Of a DNA stretch of 64,000 bases, positions 1 to 15,000 are shown one piece after another. Origin of the DNA: Stigmatella ashevillena (lineage in GTDB: Bacteria > Myxococcota > Myxococcia > Myxococcales > Myxococcaceae); contig NZ_JAQNDM010000002.1 of the NCBI RefSeq assembly GCF_028368975.1, forward strand, positions 6,256,425-6,320,424, read 5' to 3'. The notes below the pieces were generated by a model. It worked only from the letters and a program-made list of their open reading frames with translations, had not been told where the DNA came from and searched no databases. Each line of letters starts with the position of its first letter. Within the stretch, counting starts at the first letter, position 1. Both the position numbers and the translations under genes were made by a program.

Positions 1-3000
1 TCCACGAGTATCACCTCTAGCAAAGAGGTGGTGTCCGCCGCCACCACGGGCAACCGGACGCTTCCCTCCGCCCACGATGCGGAGGTGAAGGGCAGAGGCC
101 CCAGTTCATGGCCTGCCCAGCGGACTCTCAGGGCGAGGGGTGCCAAGCCTCCCGAGTAATTGGCGCTCAACGCGTACTTGGCGCCGGACGTGGTCACATA
201 CGTTGTGGAGGGGTTCAGGTAGGGCAGCGACAGCGTAGGGGGAGGGGGCAGTGCCGAGAGCCGGACCACCCGGACCTTTCGGGACGCGGAGAGGGTCTGT
301 GCACCGGTGGCCGAGCGCACGCGGAGCTGGAAGTCGAGCTCGTGTCCGATCGATGCCTGGAGCGGCACGCGGAATCGAGTGCGCGGCGCCGCGCCATCCA
401 GCGTGCTGAGGACCTGCCCATCGAGCAGCAGTTCCGCATCATCCAGTCCCACGCCCGACGTCACCGCCGCGAGCTCCAGCGCATTGCCTGGCTCCAGCTC
501 TTCCACGCCTGGCAGCAGGCGGGCCGCTGGCTCGATCGCCGCCGCGGGCAACGGGAAGATCCTCACGCCTCCGAGCCCATCCGCCACGGCCACGTGCCCG
601 GCCGCGAGAAGGGCATCCTCCGCGCGTGGCGCGGGCAAGGTTCCCCGCAGGACAGGGGCGCTGGGCACCGTCACATCCCAGAGTTCGACGCCCGCGAGGC
701 CCTCGCTCACCAAGGCCAGACGGCCTGCGAGACGTACCCGGCGCACGGGCCCCGCGGTGGGCACCGACGCCCGGCGTGCGGGGGCCGTCGGGTCGCTCAC
801 GTCCACAATCGACATGCCGGAGGGGCCGCCCAGCACCGCGAGCGCCCCTTCGAGGGCCACCGCATCCGTGTGCGTATCCGGCACCAGCGCCGCGCGCCAC
901 AGGGTCCCCGCGGCATCCACGCTCACCAGCGCCGCGCCCGAGGCTCCCAGGGCCACCACGGCGCGTGACTCGTCTCCCGAGATATCCACGGTCGCGGAGC
1001 CCAGCAGGAGCGAGGCCGGGGTATTCGCCGCGGGCAACACCACGGTGGACACCTTGCCTCCCGAGGCCGTCCACAACCGGCGCGGGGACACCGCGAAGCG
1101 CTCGGTGTTCCCCAGCGCCACCAGCAGAGAGGTGCGTGGCGCGTCGCGCTCGATGCGCCCGTCCGCCCGCTCCACGCCCACCGCGAGGGACTGGCCGTCC
1201 AGGGTGAACACATCCTGTCCAGTGCGCTCCACCTGGCGCAGCGCCAATCCAGCCACGGCCTGGCGCGTCCGCACCGGATGGGTGGGGTCATCCAGGGACA
1301 CCACCTGGGCTCCCGTCAGACCGGCCGCGGCCAACACGCCGCGTCGGAAGGCCACCAACCCCCTGGCCGCGTCATCCAGGAGCACGCTTCCCAATTGTAC
1401 GGCCAGCGCTGGCCCCGAAGCGCCCTCCACGGGCAGCGGGCGCGTCACGAGGCCTTCTGGCGTGGAGGCGATCAGCAAGCCCCCGGACACCTCGACACCG
1501 CTGGCCGAGAGTGCCTCCGAGGCGATCACCTGGGGGGTGGAGGGATCGCGCACGTCCACCACCCGCAGCCTGTCATCCGCGCACGCCACCCAGGCCCGTC
1601 CTCCCGCCACCGCCAGAGAGCGCACCCCCGCGGGCAGCATCACCTCGGCGCTGAGACGCAAGTTGCTGCCTTCGCGCACCAGCGTGGCCAGAGAGCGGTC
1701 CGTGCCGACCAGCAGCCGCCCATCGTGCCACTGCGCGACCTGCGGCGCCCCCGTCAAGATGGGGCCGGACAAGGTCTCCTGGACGCCATCGGTCCTCACC
1801 GTGCGGACCTGGAAGGATCGATTGCTGGAGGCCCAGGCGACGCCGTCCTGGATTCCTCTCAAGAGGGGCACTGCACTTGAGACGCTGGTCAGCGTCGGCA
1901 AGGAAGGCGTTTCCAGTGCCACTTGGTAGAGCGCGTTGTTGGCCGCGACGTAGAGTTCGTCTCCTGCGGCCGCGGCAGTGATGGAAACTCCCGCGAGCGC
2001 TCCCACAGTCTTGGGGTGCGCCGGATCGGAGACGTTCACCACTCGCAACTGGCTCCCCGTCAGGCCCAGCACCGCCATGTCGCCGCGCACCGCCAAGGCG
2101 GTCGGGACGCCATCGGCCGGGAGGAAGCCGAGCAACTCGATGGGCGCCGCCGCGTCTTCCGGCAACCTGCCAATCGCGAGCCCTCCCGGCGTCGCCGCAT
2201 ACACAGTGCGGCCGACCCGTGCCAGGTGCAGGGCCCCCGCGAAGGCACCCCTTGCCACGGAGCCCTCGCCCGGCAGGACTCTGGACACCACGGTGCGCTG
2301 TGCGCGCGCCACCGTCACGTTCCCCGCGACGTCCCTGGCGGTGGCCACCACTTCCACCTCCGCGCCGAGGGATGCCGAGACTGGCACGGTGAAGCCCAGT
2401 TGCGAGCCTCCGCTCGCCACCGCTTCGCCCGCGACCGTCGCGTGGAGGCTCCACGATTCCAGCTCCGCGCCATCCGAGACGGAGACGCTTGCCCGGACCT
2501 CGCTGCCGGCCGACACCAGCGCCCCCGATGGATCCACCGTCAGGGACAGGACGGGCGGCGTCAAGTCGTCCACCACCGTGAGAGACAACTGCGCTGTGTT
2601 GGACTCGCGGCCGTCACTGTCCACGGCCACCGCCTCCACCTGGACGCTCCGCGAGCCCGTGCCCACGGGCATTCGCAGCACTGCCTCGTAGGGCGGCAAG
2701 CTCGCCCGCTGAAGCTCCTCGCCCTGCACCCGGAATCGCACCTCCGCGGATGTCGGCTGAGGTGCCAGCGTGGCGCGGACGCGGACCCACGACCCCTCGA
2801 GGATGGGGCCGGTGCCCACTCGCGCCAGGCTCAACCCCATGGCTGGGAGCACGTTCGGGCGCACGAGCACCATGCTCGTGACGGCTGGGCCCCTGCGCCC
2901 TTGCGCATCCCGTGCCACGGCGCTCACCGTCATGGGCGTATCCACCGACACTTCGGGGGCACGCAGGACCCACGAGAGTGCCGGGGCATGAGCGGTTCCG

Positions 3001-6000
3001 GCCACTGCGCCGTTCACCGAGTACTCCACGTCTGCGACCCGTGCGGGATCGGCCGCCACCGCAGCGACGGTCAGAAGCGCCCCAGAGGGCACCTCTCCGC
3101 GGGCTTTCACCGCCAACAGGCCTGGGCCTGCTCCGTCATCCACCAGGGACACCACTCCCTCGGCGGAGGACACGTGCCCGGCCAGATCGGTCAATCGTAG
3201 GACTACCTGCGCCGATGTCCCTACGCGCGGCAGGTCCACGAAGGCGGGGAGCTGCCCGTCCAGCACTTGGACCCCGGTGCCGTCCACGCGCACTTCCATG
3301 TCGTAACCATCCCGCGTGTCCGTGAGGCCTTCCACGGATGCTCCCAGGGCCACGCGCGCTCCCGGCGCCGCCGAGGCTGGCAGGGTCAGATGGACCGTGA
3401 GCGGGCCCGCGCTGCGTTGGAGCTCCAGCCGGGACACCTCTCCGCGATCCGCGGCGAGGATGCGCCCCCCCGTGGCCCGGACAAGCCCCTTCATCGCGCG
3501 GTAATGGCCCGCCGTTGCAGGTGCTGCACGCACGTCCACCACGGACAGCCCCTGGGGGGTACCGGCCAGCAGCCAGGGGCCTCCCAGCGCCTCCGCGGAG
3601 GATGCGGGGCCCGGGAGCGGGGTCTCGCCCAGCAGGTTCAGGCTTGCGTCCACCACCTGGAAGCAGCGTGCCGTGTCACTCACCACACAGCGTCGGCCGT
3701 CGGCCAGCGCCGCCACCGCTCTGCCGCTCTGCCCTGACACCGAGGCGCTCAGACTCGGTGCGTGCGGCAGATGGAGGCTGACTTCGTGCAAGCTCCCGCC
3801 CGCCAGGACCGACAGGGACTCTCCCTCGGAGGACAACCCTTGGACATCGCCCAGTCCCAGCCGCGCGGCCACCTGTCCCGCTTCGTTCCTGAGTTCGATT
3901 CCCTCGTCCGTCCCCACCACCAGTCCCGAGCTCACCGATTCCAGTGCTCGGGGCGGCCTGCTCACCGTCCAGGAGGCCACCGTCTCCAGCGTGGGCACCG
4001 CGAGCACTTCCAGACGGCCCTGCGCGCCCGTCCGCAGCGCGACGACCGCACGGCCTCGAGCCAAGGCCACTGCCGCGGCGAAGCCCTCTAGCACGCGCTC
4101 AGCCACCTTCTCCTGGGTGGCGGCGTTGAGCAGTTCCACCTTGGCGCGGCCACCCCCGAGCTCGCGCAGCACCAGCATCCATCCGCCTCGCGCGGAGACG
4201 CCCACCACCGGCTCTTGCGCGGCCTCCAGCCGCTGCACGGGCCCCACTGCGAAGGCCGTCAGTGTCCCCATCTTCTTCTGGAGCAGCCATCCCTCATCCG
4301 GCGTATCGAGGGAGGCGGCCATGCTGACGGCCGCGCCATCGGGCCCCAGCGGCAGTGTGTAGCCGCCCGCCGCTTCAGGGGGCAGCAGTGTGTCCGCCAC
4401 ATGCACCACGACTCCCGAGACGGTGCTGCCGTCTGCCTTCAGAGCGCGCAGCGCCGAGCCTCCCAGCCATGCCAGCCCTTGAGGCTGCGTGCTCGGCTCC
4501 GGGCCGCCCGACGGAAGGCCATCATCATGGACCGTGACCTCCATCACGTCCGGGATGCCTTCGCGGCCCAGCGCATCCCGTACCGAGGCCCGTGCCAGGA
4601 TCGTTTCTGGAGTCAGCTCCAACTGTGGCGCGCGGAAGGTGTGCTGCCATGGCGGTTGGGTGAGCGTCACTTCCGAGGCGCCCAGCGCCAGCCGCACCTG
4701 GGCCACCTCGATCTCGGAGAACACCTGGGCAGTCAACGTGACGAGGCTTCCCTCGGTAACGGACAGGTCTCTGCGAGTGGTGAAGGTGATGGAGGGACGC
4801 AGGGCCGAGGTGGGCATCACCGTCACCGGCAGGCTCACCGTGGACTCGTTGCCCCGTGGGTCTCTTGCCCGTGCCTCCAGCACGCGCGCACCTTCGCTGG
4901 TGACGATGGACGGCGTCCAATCCACCGTCCAGGGAGGGGCCGTCCGCGTTGCCAGCGGGGTGCCATCGACCAAGAAGGTCACGCTCGACACGCCATTGGA
5001 GTCCGTGGCGGCCACTTGCAGCGCGTAGCGTCCACCGCCCACCAGCCGCGACTCCGCGCCTGGCTCCAGCCATGCCAGTTGGGGGGGCGTGGTGTCCTGC
5101 GTGACGAGAATTCCGACCGTCTCCGACGTACTGATCTGGCCCCGGTCGTCGATCGCCAGGGCGCTGAGGACGTGCTCTCCGGGCACGTCCACGCGCAGCA
5201 GGTGGGTGAGCGTGGCGGTCGTTCCCGAGAGGCCCGAGGCGCGCTTGATGGACACCCCGTCCAGCCGCAGCTCGACCGCCGAGAGGCCGTGGTTGTCGGT
5301 GGCCGACAGCGCCACGGTGAGCGCCAGGCCCTGCTCCACCTGCACCACCGGCGTGGAGGGCTGGGTGAGGACGACGGTGGGGGGCATGTCCTCCACCACC
5401 TGCACCGTCACTTGAGACTCGGTGGCGTTGCCTGCCCCATCCACCGCGCGCACGCGCAGCGTGGAAGGCTGTGCCCGCATGCTCGCGGGCCAGCGGTACG
5501 TGGCCCGGCCATCCGTGGCCACGCTCACGGCGACACCGTCCACCCACAGTTGGCGGCTGCTCAGCTTGCCGCTGTCGTCCGTGGCGACCACCCGGAACTG
5601 CCAGTCCACTTCCGCCGCGAGCAGGGTGCCCTGTTCCAGCGGCTGGGTGCTGTTTTCCAGCCGCACATACACGCTGGGGGGCACCACATCGCGGGAGGTG
5701 AACTCGCGCTTGGCCGCGGACGAGTCCACGATCATGTTGCCGTAGGTGTCCGCCACGCCCACGGCCGAAAGCACGAAAGCCGTCGTGGAGGGCAGCGGCG
5801 CGGCCGGGGTGAAGGTGACACGGAGTGCATCCTCGCTGACGGTGTGTGTCCCCGCCTCGGGCACCGTGCCACTGTGGCGCATCAACCGAACGGACGGCGC
5901 GGTGGCGGGATCAATCGGCTCATTGAAGCGCAGCGTGAAGACGGAGTTGAGCGGGACTTGCTCATTGCCGATCGTGTCCAGCGGCTCCCAGGAAATGACG

Positions 6001-6040
6001 CGGGGGGGAGTGCCGTCCGCGCGCAGGACGGCGTGGGCCA
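1..6040 (-). repeat. Distal Ig-like and propeller blocks of the giant gene
   Basis: After the seventh supermodule the pattern changes. An extra SbsA-type Ig domain lies at about 5720-6030, followed by four Ig-like modules (openings near 5690, 5395, 5095, 4815), a propeller-like block at about 3450-4530, four weaker Ig-like modules (near 3425, 3150, 2860, 2575), a long propeller-like block at about 560-2280 with MSIVDVSDP and VELWDVT repeats, and at least two more Ig-like modules reaching base 1. The frame is still open at the edge, so the true C-terminus and any sorting signal lie outside the window. Confidence 0.7.
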
Positions 6041-9000
6041 GAACCACCGGGGGCGTTCCCGCCTGAGTCACCTCGAGGTCCATCCAACCCTCTGCCCCTG
6101 GAGGCACCAGCAGCTTGAAACTCGAGGGAGTGAAGTCACTGGCGGGGGCCGCCACCCCGCCCAGCCGTGCCGCCAGGCCGCGATTGAAGCCCGAGCCTTC
6201 CACCGTCACCGGGCCTCCTCCCAGATCCACACGGGAGGGGGTCACCCGCGAGAGCGACAGCGGCGCCACGTAGATGAAGCCTCCTGGGACGTCCACCGGT
6301 GTCCCTGCGAGCCCCTGGGTGACCCGGACCCGGACCGGGCCCGGCAGCAGCGATGCTGGCACCAGCACCTGGAGCCTGTCGCCCGTCACGGGCGGTACCA
6401 CCGAGGCCACCTGGCTCCCAAAGTGGACCTGGGTCTGCGTGTCGAAGCCCTCGCCCCGCAGTTCCACCTTATATCCGCCTGCCACGTTCCCGTGTCCCGG
6501 CAGCAGCGAGTCCACCCGGAAGGGTGCCGCCTCGGCCTTGGGCAGGACGGGCCAGGTCCAGGGCGCGCCGACCGTCCCCCCCACGGCGGGCGTGGCGGCG
6601 AAGGTGACGCGTGCCAGCACGGGCTCGCCAGGAGTGAGGGGCGCCGCGGGTTGGAAGCGCACGGCCGAGCCCTGCACCGAGCGCGTGCCGGCGATGGCGC
6701 CGCCCGGGCCCACCAATTCGATGCCGGTCCCCTGTGCCACCGAAGGGGGGAGGCGCTCCGCCAGCGTCACCGAGACCGAGGCCCCCCAGGGCAGGTCTCC
6801 ACCCGGCAGAGGCTGCTGGGCCGAGAGCGTGGGGTATGGCAGTTCAAAGGTGCGCAGCTCCGAGCCTGAGGCTGCCACCGCCACGCCCGCCCCCACGGCC
6901 AGGTGCGCGGCGGAGCCCAGCGTGTCGCTCCGGGTTCGCCGCTTCAGCCCCTCGGTCGTATCCAGCCATGCCAGCCCGTGGTCTCCCGAGGCCAGTGCCC
7001 AGGGGCCCGACAGCGTCACGGCGAACGAGCGGCCATTTCCCTCCCACTTGCCGGCCAGGTACGGCACCGCGGGGTTCGCGGTCTCATAGAGGCGAATGCC
7101 CGCCTCCGAGGCCACCGCCACACGTGTTCCTTCCGCCGTCAGCCTTCTCAGGGGCTTGGGCAGCCCGGTCACCTGACCCAGGAGCGAGAGCGTCCCATCC
7201 GCCACGTCGCGCAGCTCCAACCGGCCCCCCTGCGAGCTTGAGCCCTCCACCAGGACCGCGAGCACCGGGCCCGCCATGGCCACGCCCCGCACCACCCCGG
7301 GTCCCACATTCACCTGGGCCACCACCTGCGTCACGCCGTCCACGCGGCCCAGCAGCACCACCTCGCTGCCGTCGGCCACGGTCACGTACGCCGTCCCGCT
7401 CCCCGCCGCCACGGTGCCTGTGCCCGAGGCCATCAGCGGAATGCGCTCCAGCAGTTGAAGCGGGCAGCTCACCGGCAAGCCCGCGCCGCAGTCCGCCAGC
7501 GCGTAGCGCGCCACCTGTCCCTGTCCGGCCAGCCAGACCTCGTCCCCCGCCACGGCCAAGCCGCTGGCACTGGTGACTCCCTCCACGTTGGCCACCTCGG
7601 GGAGATCTCCTGGGCGCGTCAGATCCAGGGCCACCAGCCGCCCTGCCCGGGCCACCAGCAGGACCCGGCCCGCGACCGCCAGGGACTCGGCGCCGCCCGC
7701 TGTTCCCAGGGGCTTCAGCGTGTAGGTGAAGCCCTCGGGGAGACTCGCCACCCGAGCTCCTCCCGGCATGGGCGTGGCCACCGCCACTTCCACGATGCCC
7801 GTGACCTCGTCCGGCACGTCCACCGAGAGGCGCCCTTGCGCATCCATCACGGGACGCAAAGCCGGCCTGCCGCCGAAGGTCACCTGGGTGGTCGCCGCGA
7901 AGCCCTTGCCCGTCAACAGCACCCGCTGTCGGCTGCTGAAGGGCGCGTGGTTGGGCGACACCTGCGTCAGCTCGGGTGGAACCAGGTAGCGGTACAGGCC
8001 CAGCCGCAGCGCCTCCAGGCCGTTGGGGTTGCGCACGCGCACCGCCGCCGGACCCGCGGAGCCCGGCGGGACAAGGAAGGTCAGCCGCTTTCCATCCGCG
8101 GACACCGTCACCTCCTGCGCCTGAGCGTCCCCCATCCACACCTGGCAGCCGGGCAGGAAGCCCTCGCCAGAGAGGACAGCCGTATCCCCGCCCGCCTCCA
8201 GGCCTGTGGCGGGCGCAATGGCGTGGATCACCGGTTGCTCGGGCGCCGCGATGGGGCTGGTGCGGAAGCGTACGCTTACCGCCGTACCCAGCTCGCGACT
8301 CCCGAGATCGGCCAGCGTGGCGCCCACGCGCAGCACGTAGTGCGAGCCCACGGACAGCGGCGCCTGAGGCAGCAGCGCGAGCCGGCCTCCTTCCGTGTCC
8401 GCCCGCGTTTGACGCGCCACGCGCACCTCGGTGCCGTCCGCGCTCTCCAGCCGCACGGCGCTCGCGGTGGCCATGTCCGGCAGCGCGCTCAGCAGGACCT
8501 CCGGCACCACCCCAACGGGGACCACCGCGCCCGCCACCGGCACCGTGCCCCTCAGCTCCAGGTGATCCAACGCCACGGAGACGAGCCCACCGGCCAGGGT
8601 TCCTGTCTTGTCCTGCTCGGCCGCGAGGGGCATCTCCGCCGTGCGCCCCGCCACGTCCAGCAGCAGCGTGCCCGCCAGCAGATAGCGACCCGCGCGTGCC
8701 AGGGCCTTCGCATCCCCCATCACCGCCGCCGTCTCCAGCCACCGCGGCGCCTGACCTACCGGCGCGACGAAGCGCTGGGCTTTGCCTCCTCCTCCGGCCA
8801 CCCACACCACGTCCCCGGCGACCAGCGCTTGCTCCGCGGAGGTCCATCCCTGGTTCAGCTCATCTTTGAGCACCAGGGTACCGGCGGGAGCGGGCGCCGT
8901 GGGAAGGGTCAGCTCGACGATGGCGACCTGCCCCGCGCGTCCCAGGGAGACAAAGGCCCTCGTGCCCTCCACGGCGATGTGCCGCGCGGGGGCCGACAGC

Positions 9001-12000
9001 GGCAACCAGGCATCCTCCGCCAAAGGCGCCAGATCCCCTCGCCGTGCGTCCAGCACGTAGAGCCGCGCGTCCGTGGGGCTCGCGTTCGAGGCCAGCAGGA
9101 GCCCGTCATACAGAGCCAGCGCGCTCGCCCCACCCGGCAAGGTCCGCTGGGCCACGAGCATGGGCTGCTCCGTCTCGCCCGTGCGGAAGACCCGCACGCC
9201 GGCCCCGTCCGCGACGAAGAGCAGGCTGTCGGCGGCCACCACATCCACCGCCTCGCCCTGGACGGGCAGCGTCAGCGTCACCGCCGCGTTGGCGGGCTGG
9301 GTCACGTCCACCGCCACCACGCCCAGGGAGCCAGCCGCCAGGTAGAGGGTGTTGCCTGCCTTCGCCATGCGGCGCACGCCTCCCGCCGCGGACAAGTTCA
9401 GCCGTTTCACCTCCCGTGCCACCGTGGGCTCGCCGATGTCGGCCACCATCAGCCCGCCGTTGACCGTTTTCCGTCCCTGCTCATACGTGACCAGGTGGCC
9501 CTCGGCGTCGATGCCGACGATGTCCGATTCGCCTCCCAGGGCCACGTAGGCCACCGTGCCCTCCACCCTCACGTCCCGGACGGGGGGGGTGGGCAGCCGG
9601 GCCACCGCGCCCGTGCCATAGAGGAAGGAGCGCGCCTTGAGGAAGGACTGGGCGCCGAGCACGGCTTCCACGTCCACCAGTCCCTGCGCGTGGGGTGGCG
9701 CCACGGCCACCGCACGCTCCATGCTGGACACCTCCACCTGGAAGGAGCCGGTGCCGCCAAAGCGCACGCCGAGGCCTGGCATGAAGCCCGTTCCCCGCAG
9801 CTCGACCTCCACCCCGCCTTGCTGCGGCGAGCGATCCGGTGACAGCAGGGCCAGCCGCAACGGCTCGCGGTAGAGGAAGCCCCCCAGCCGCACCGCGAAC
9901 AAGCCGCCCGGATCGATGACCTCGACCGCCGCGGGTCCCGCCACCGTGAGCGACGGTGGGACGACGATGTCGATTCGATCCGTCTGCACGGAGACCACGG
10001 TGGCCGCTTGCCCCGCGATCTTGACCCCCACGCCCGGGCGGAATCCGGTGCCCCGCACCGTGGTGGCGGTGAATTCTCCGACGAGGCCCGAGGTCGGCTC
10101 CAGCCGATCCACCACGGGCTGGAGCGAGTCTTCGCTCGCGACGGTGAAGACAAAGGACACGGGTTGTGCCAGCGGCCGGGTGTCGAAGCCCAGCACGCCG
10201 TCCACCGTCACCTCGATCTGAGCACCTGGCACAAGCGGTGCGGCGGGGGTGAAGACGAGCGAGGAGCCCCGTGTGGCGAAGACCACCTCCCGTGTGCCCT
10301 CCACGGGCTGCGCGCCACCAGGCCCCACTTGAACCACTTCAAAGGTGCCGGCCGTCACCGAGTCCGGCTGCACCGGCAGGCTCATGTCCACGCGGACGGG
10401 GGTGAACGGAGAGGCCAGGGTCCCGTTGACGGGCGAGGTCCCCACGACCAGCAGGTCGGTGGGGGGCACCGTCACGAGCGTGAAACTGCCCGAGGTGGAC
10501 ACCAGCAGCGAGCCCCCCGACCAGGTGAGTCCCAGCGCAGGAGCGCCCAGGTCCGTGGACTGGAGCGCGACCGGAGCGGCCTCATTGCTCACATCGAAGA
10601 CGTAGAGGCGCGAGCCCACGGTGACGTATGCCCTGCCGCCGCGCACGGTGAGTCGGCTGCGCACCAGTTCCTCATAGGAGCGCGGCGTGGGGTCCACCAC
10701 CACTCCGCCCACGCGCTGGCCTTGGCGGGTGAAGATGGTGAGCCGCAGGCCGTCCCTTTGCCCTGAGCGCACGTTCGAGGTCAGCGTGTAGAAACGGTTC
10801 GGGGCGGGGTCCAGGGCCAGCGCGTCCTCGGTGAGGGGCGTGGTGCTCACCAGCGGCAGCGAGGGCTGAGACACATCGAACGTCTGCACATAGCCAGAGC
10901 CCCCGTCCGTCTGGGTCACCGAGACGTGGGCCAGGTTTCCCTCCAACCGGACGCCTGTGGCGAGCCCCGCGCTGGCGGCCCGGCCAACGATGAAGGGGTG
11001 TGCCGGATCCTGCACGTCCACCGCCACCAGGCCGAACATGTCCGTGGCCAGCAAGGCCAGCGCGCCCTTCGCGTCCACGCCTCTCACCGGGCCGTCCGTG
11101 CGCAGTCCTCCCAGGCGGATGGGGTGTTCGGGCACGCGGATGTTGAAGATTTCGAGCCCCTCGTACCTGGCCGTGGGCACGCCCGCGAGGAGGACATCGC
11201 CCGAGAGCACCACCTCGGACGTTTCGCGGGGAGGGAAGCCCGGCAGATCCACCGTGGTGCCCGTGGGCAGATCATAGGAGAAGAAGCCCACCGTCTCGGG
11301 CGCCTCTCCAGGGCGGATGAGCTTCACCGGCACCAGGCCGGCCCCGTCCGGGCGGGGCGTGGTGAAGTGCAAGGTGGACAGGCTCACCACGTCCACGTTC
11401 ACGCCCTCGCGGTCTCCGATGAGGACGCGGGTCCCTGGCGCCACGGGAGAGGCCGTCCCGAAGTTCACCGTCACCTCGGTGCCACCTTCCAGCGAGCCGT
11501 GATCCGGCTGGATGCTGGCGTGGGCGCCCGCGAAGGAAGAGAGATAGAGGATGCCGTGCGGTAGCAGGGCCCACGGGCCTCCGGCGTCCTCCACGCGCAC
11601 GTCCACGGGCCCCGGGCGGGCCGAGGGGGGCACGGTCACGCGCAGCTCCGAATCTCCCACTGCGCTGAAGACTGCCTCGGTGCCACCGAAGCGCACCGTG
11701 GACACGTTCCCCAGCCCTGAACCCAGGAGCACCACCTGCTGCCCACCTTGCATGGAGACAGCGGACGGCTGCACCGTGTCGATCCGCGGCTGGAGACTTC
11801 CCGCAGCGCCTGTGCGGAAGGTGGTGCGGAAGGGCCGGATCATTCCCCCGCCCTTCTGGTCCGCGAGGGTGGCGTCGACTCGCAGCTCGTAGGTGGACTC
11901 GGGCGTCAGGCCCTCTTGAGGGAGCTTGGCGCGCAGCGCATAGGTGAGCGTCGCGTGCTCGGCCACCACGGACAGCTCCAGGGGCACCTGGCCATCAGGG

Positions 12001-15000
12001 CCGGTCAACCTCACGCTGGAGGCATTGACGGTGGCCGGTGCCAGAGTGCGATTGAAGCGGACCTCGAGCAGGCTCAGGGAGGGGGGCACCAGTGCATCCC
12101 GCTCGGGAGAGGACGTCAGGGGCAGCAGGAAGGGGATGGTCAGCTCGGTGAGTTCCTGGCGGCTCGCGACCAGCAGCCGGTCCCCCACCGGAAGCACATC
12201 GAAAGCGCCCTCGGTGTTGCCACCGCTGAGGATCTCCGGGTGGCGAGGGTCCGCGACATCCACCACGTACACGCTGCCCGTGGCGGCGGCCACGAAGAGC
12301 AGATCCCCGATCAAGCGCATGCGCTGGGGATTTCCCGGGGTGTTGGAGAGCGTCTCATTGAAGGGCAGCCGCAGCAGTTCCTGCGGCGCCTGGGGGTTGT
12401 CCGCCCGCACGTCGAAGAAGATCAGGCCGTACTCGGCCGCGGCGGCGATGGCGACGTCTCGCACCACCACCACGTCCGTGAGGCTGTAGGGATAAGGCCG
12501 CCGGGCCAGCCGCTGCGCTCCGACGCCCGCGGCGTCGTAGAGGTCCAGAGAGCCATGTGGGCTCTTCATTTCTTCAATGGTTGCGTGCTCTGACGCGTAG
12601 TCGTCGGAACTGCTCACGCCATAGAACTTCGTGCGGTGGCCGCTGTTCAAGGAGGCCCAAGGGGGGGGCGGGAACAGCGGGTCCTCGCAATAAAGGACGC
12701 CCTCGTGGTTGCCCATGGCCACGAGCAACCGTCCTCCCGCCACCGTGGCGCCGTAAGGCTCCTGCGCGGTACCGCCGGTGGACACGCTCCCCAGAAGGAC
12801 CGGATCCGCAGGGTTCCGCGTATCGAAGAGTGCCAGCCGGCCGCCGCTTCCCGCGCCCGAGTAGGACTCGATCCCTGGCCCTGGACAGGGAATTGCCGCG
12901 GGGGGCAGGTTCTGCTCCAGGGAGTTGGTGAGTACCCATGCCCCCGTGGGGGTGGGCAGCAGGCGCGTGGCGTATTCCTCGCCCAGCACACTGCCAATGC
13001 CACCGCGGCCCAGCAGCGGCCACTGCTGCTGCGTCGTCCCGGACACGTCAATCACCGACAAGCCACTGGCACCATTGGCCACGAGGAGCTGTTGGCCACG
13101 CACCGCCACGTCCATGGAGTCTGGCGCCATCTCCACTTCGGGCAGAGGCAACCCCTTCTCGAGCAGGTCCCTGATGCTGCCAATGAGGTAGTCCACTTGA
13201 TGGTCCGGTGGATCCACCACCGTGGCACCGACCAACTCGGGGCGGCCCGCCCGGGTCACGTCATAGGCCACCATGCGGAAGGACTCGGGCACCATGCCGC
13301 CACCGGTCATGGGGCCGGTGTACGGCTGTGGGAAGCGATTGCCTTCCACGGCAGCCCCCGCCGCCGCGAAGGGCAGCAAGGGGAGGGCGGGGTTGGGAGC
13401 CAGGGCCACGGGCGCGACGGAAACACCCGCCACCTTCCCCGAGAAGGGGAGCCCATACCCCACGGGCGAGGGAGAACTCGCGCGCTGCGCTCCATCCGCC
13501 GCCATCACCTCCACGTCCGCATCTCCAAAGGAGCCGGGCCCGGCCACCGCCACCAGCGAGGTGGTGGACTCCACGGTGACACTGCGCGCCGGCAGCCCGC
13601 GGACGAGCACGCGCGTGGAGCCCAGGGGGCTGGACCAGGACGGCAGGTAACCACGCCCCGTGACGCGCAGGGCGCTTCCCCCCTTCGGGTTCAGGAAGCG
13701 TGGAATCACCGAGTCGACGAACAGGGGCGCCGAATAGAAATAGCCGCCCGAGCGCCTGGAGATGACGCCCGAGGGGTGGGTGACCACCACGTCCGCCAGT
13801 CCGGGCTCCCCCGGCGGTACGCGGACGGTCATTCGCAGGGAGGCCAGGGAGAGCACGGGCGCGGGAGTACCGCCGATGAGGACGGTGGTCCCCGGAACGA
13901 AGCCCGTTCCCAGCAGTTCGATCTCCGTGCCACCTGCGGAAGGCCCCACGCGGGGGACCACCTGGAGGAGCAGCGGACGCTCTCCGGCGCTTCCCGCCGC
14001 GTGGAAGCGCACCTCGAAGGGAGCCACCAGCGGGTCTCCCAGCAGCGAGCGCAGCGAGGTGCTGAGCGCCAGCCGCAGCTCTGCCCCCGTGGGCAGCGGC
14101 GCCGAGGGTCGGAACACGAGCGTGCTGACCGGCAGCTCCGTTGTCCCCGCCTCCAGGGTTCCCGGGACGGGCGCTCCATCCGCCGTGAAGGAGAAGGCTC
14201 CCGGCGCCGACGAGGGCAGGATGCCGGCGGACAAGGTCACCGTCACCGAGGGCAGCGACAGGGGAACCACCTCTTGGGGCCCCACGCTCGCGGAGACCAC
14301 CGCCAGCTCCGAGGGCCGTCCGAAGTCCACGGACCAGCCCAGCGTGCCTCGGTCCCTCATGCTCACGAGGCGGCCGCCCGGAGTCATCTCCACGAGCTTG
14401 GCCGCGCCGCCATGGGCTCCTGTCACGTGGTACAGCACGTGGGGGTGCAGCAGATCCGTCAGGTCCACCACCGCCACGCCAGCGGTCCCCGCGGCCACGT
14501 AGGCCAGGTTGCCCTGCAACCGCACGTCCCAGGCGAAGCCACCCACCGGCACCGAGGCCAGGACTTGAGGCTGCGCCGGCTCGGTGGCGTCCACCAGCAC
14601 CAGGCCTGCGTTGCCCGCCGCCACAACCGACACGGTCCCCTTCCATCGCGCCCGCTGCACGTCGAGTGGCAGTGTCCCTCGAAGTTGAGGAGAGGCCTCG
14701 GTGGAGACGAGCCGCAGCTCGCCTTCCGATACGGCGAAGGTGTCATCGCGCTTTCCAACGCCGAGCACCGCCCGCCCTTGGGACGAGACCACGCTCTGCA
14801 CGTTCCCTGCCGCGGACAAGGTGCCCACGAGAAAAGGGGCATTCGAGATGTCGAAGCTGCTCAGCCCCTTCTCGCCAGTCGCGGCCAACAGCCGCTCGTC
14901 CCACATATCGAGCCCGAAGACGGGTGCCTTCGCCACCGACGTTTTTTCCACGACGGTGGGGTGGGCCAGATTTCCCAGATTCACCTCCAGGACTTCTCCG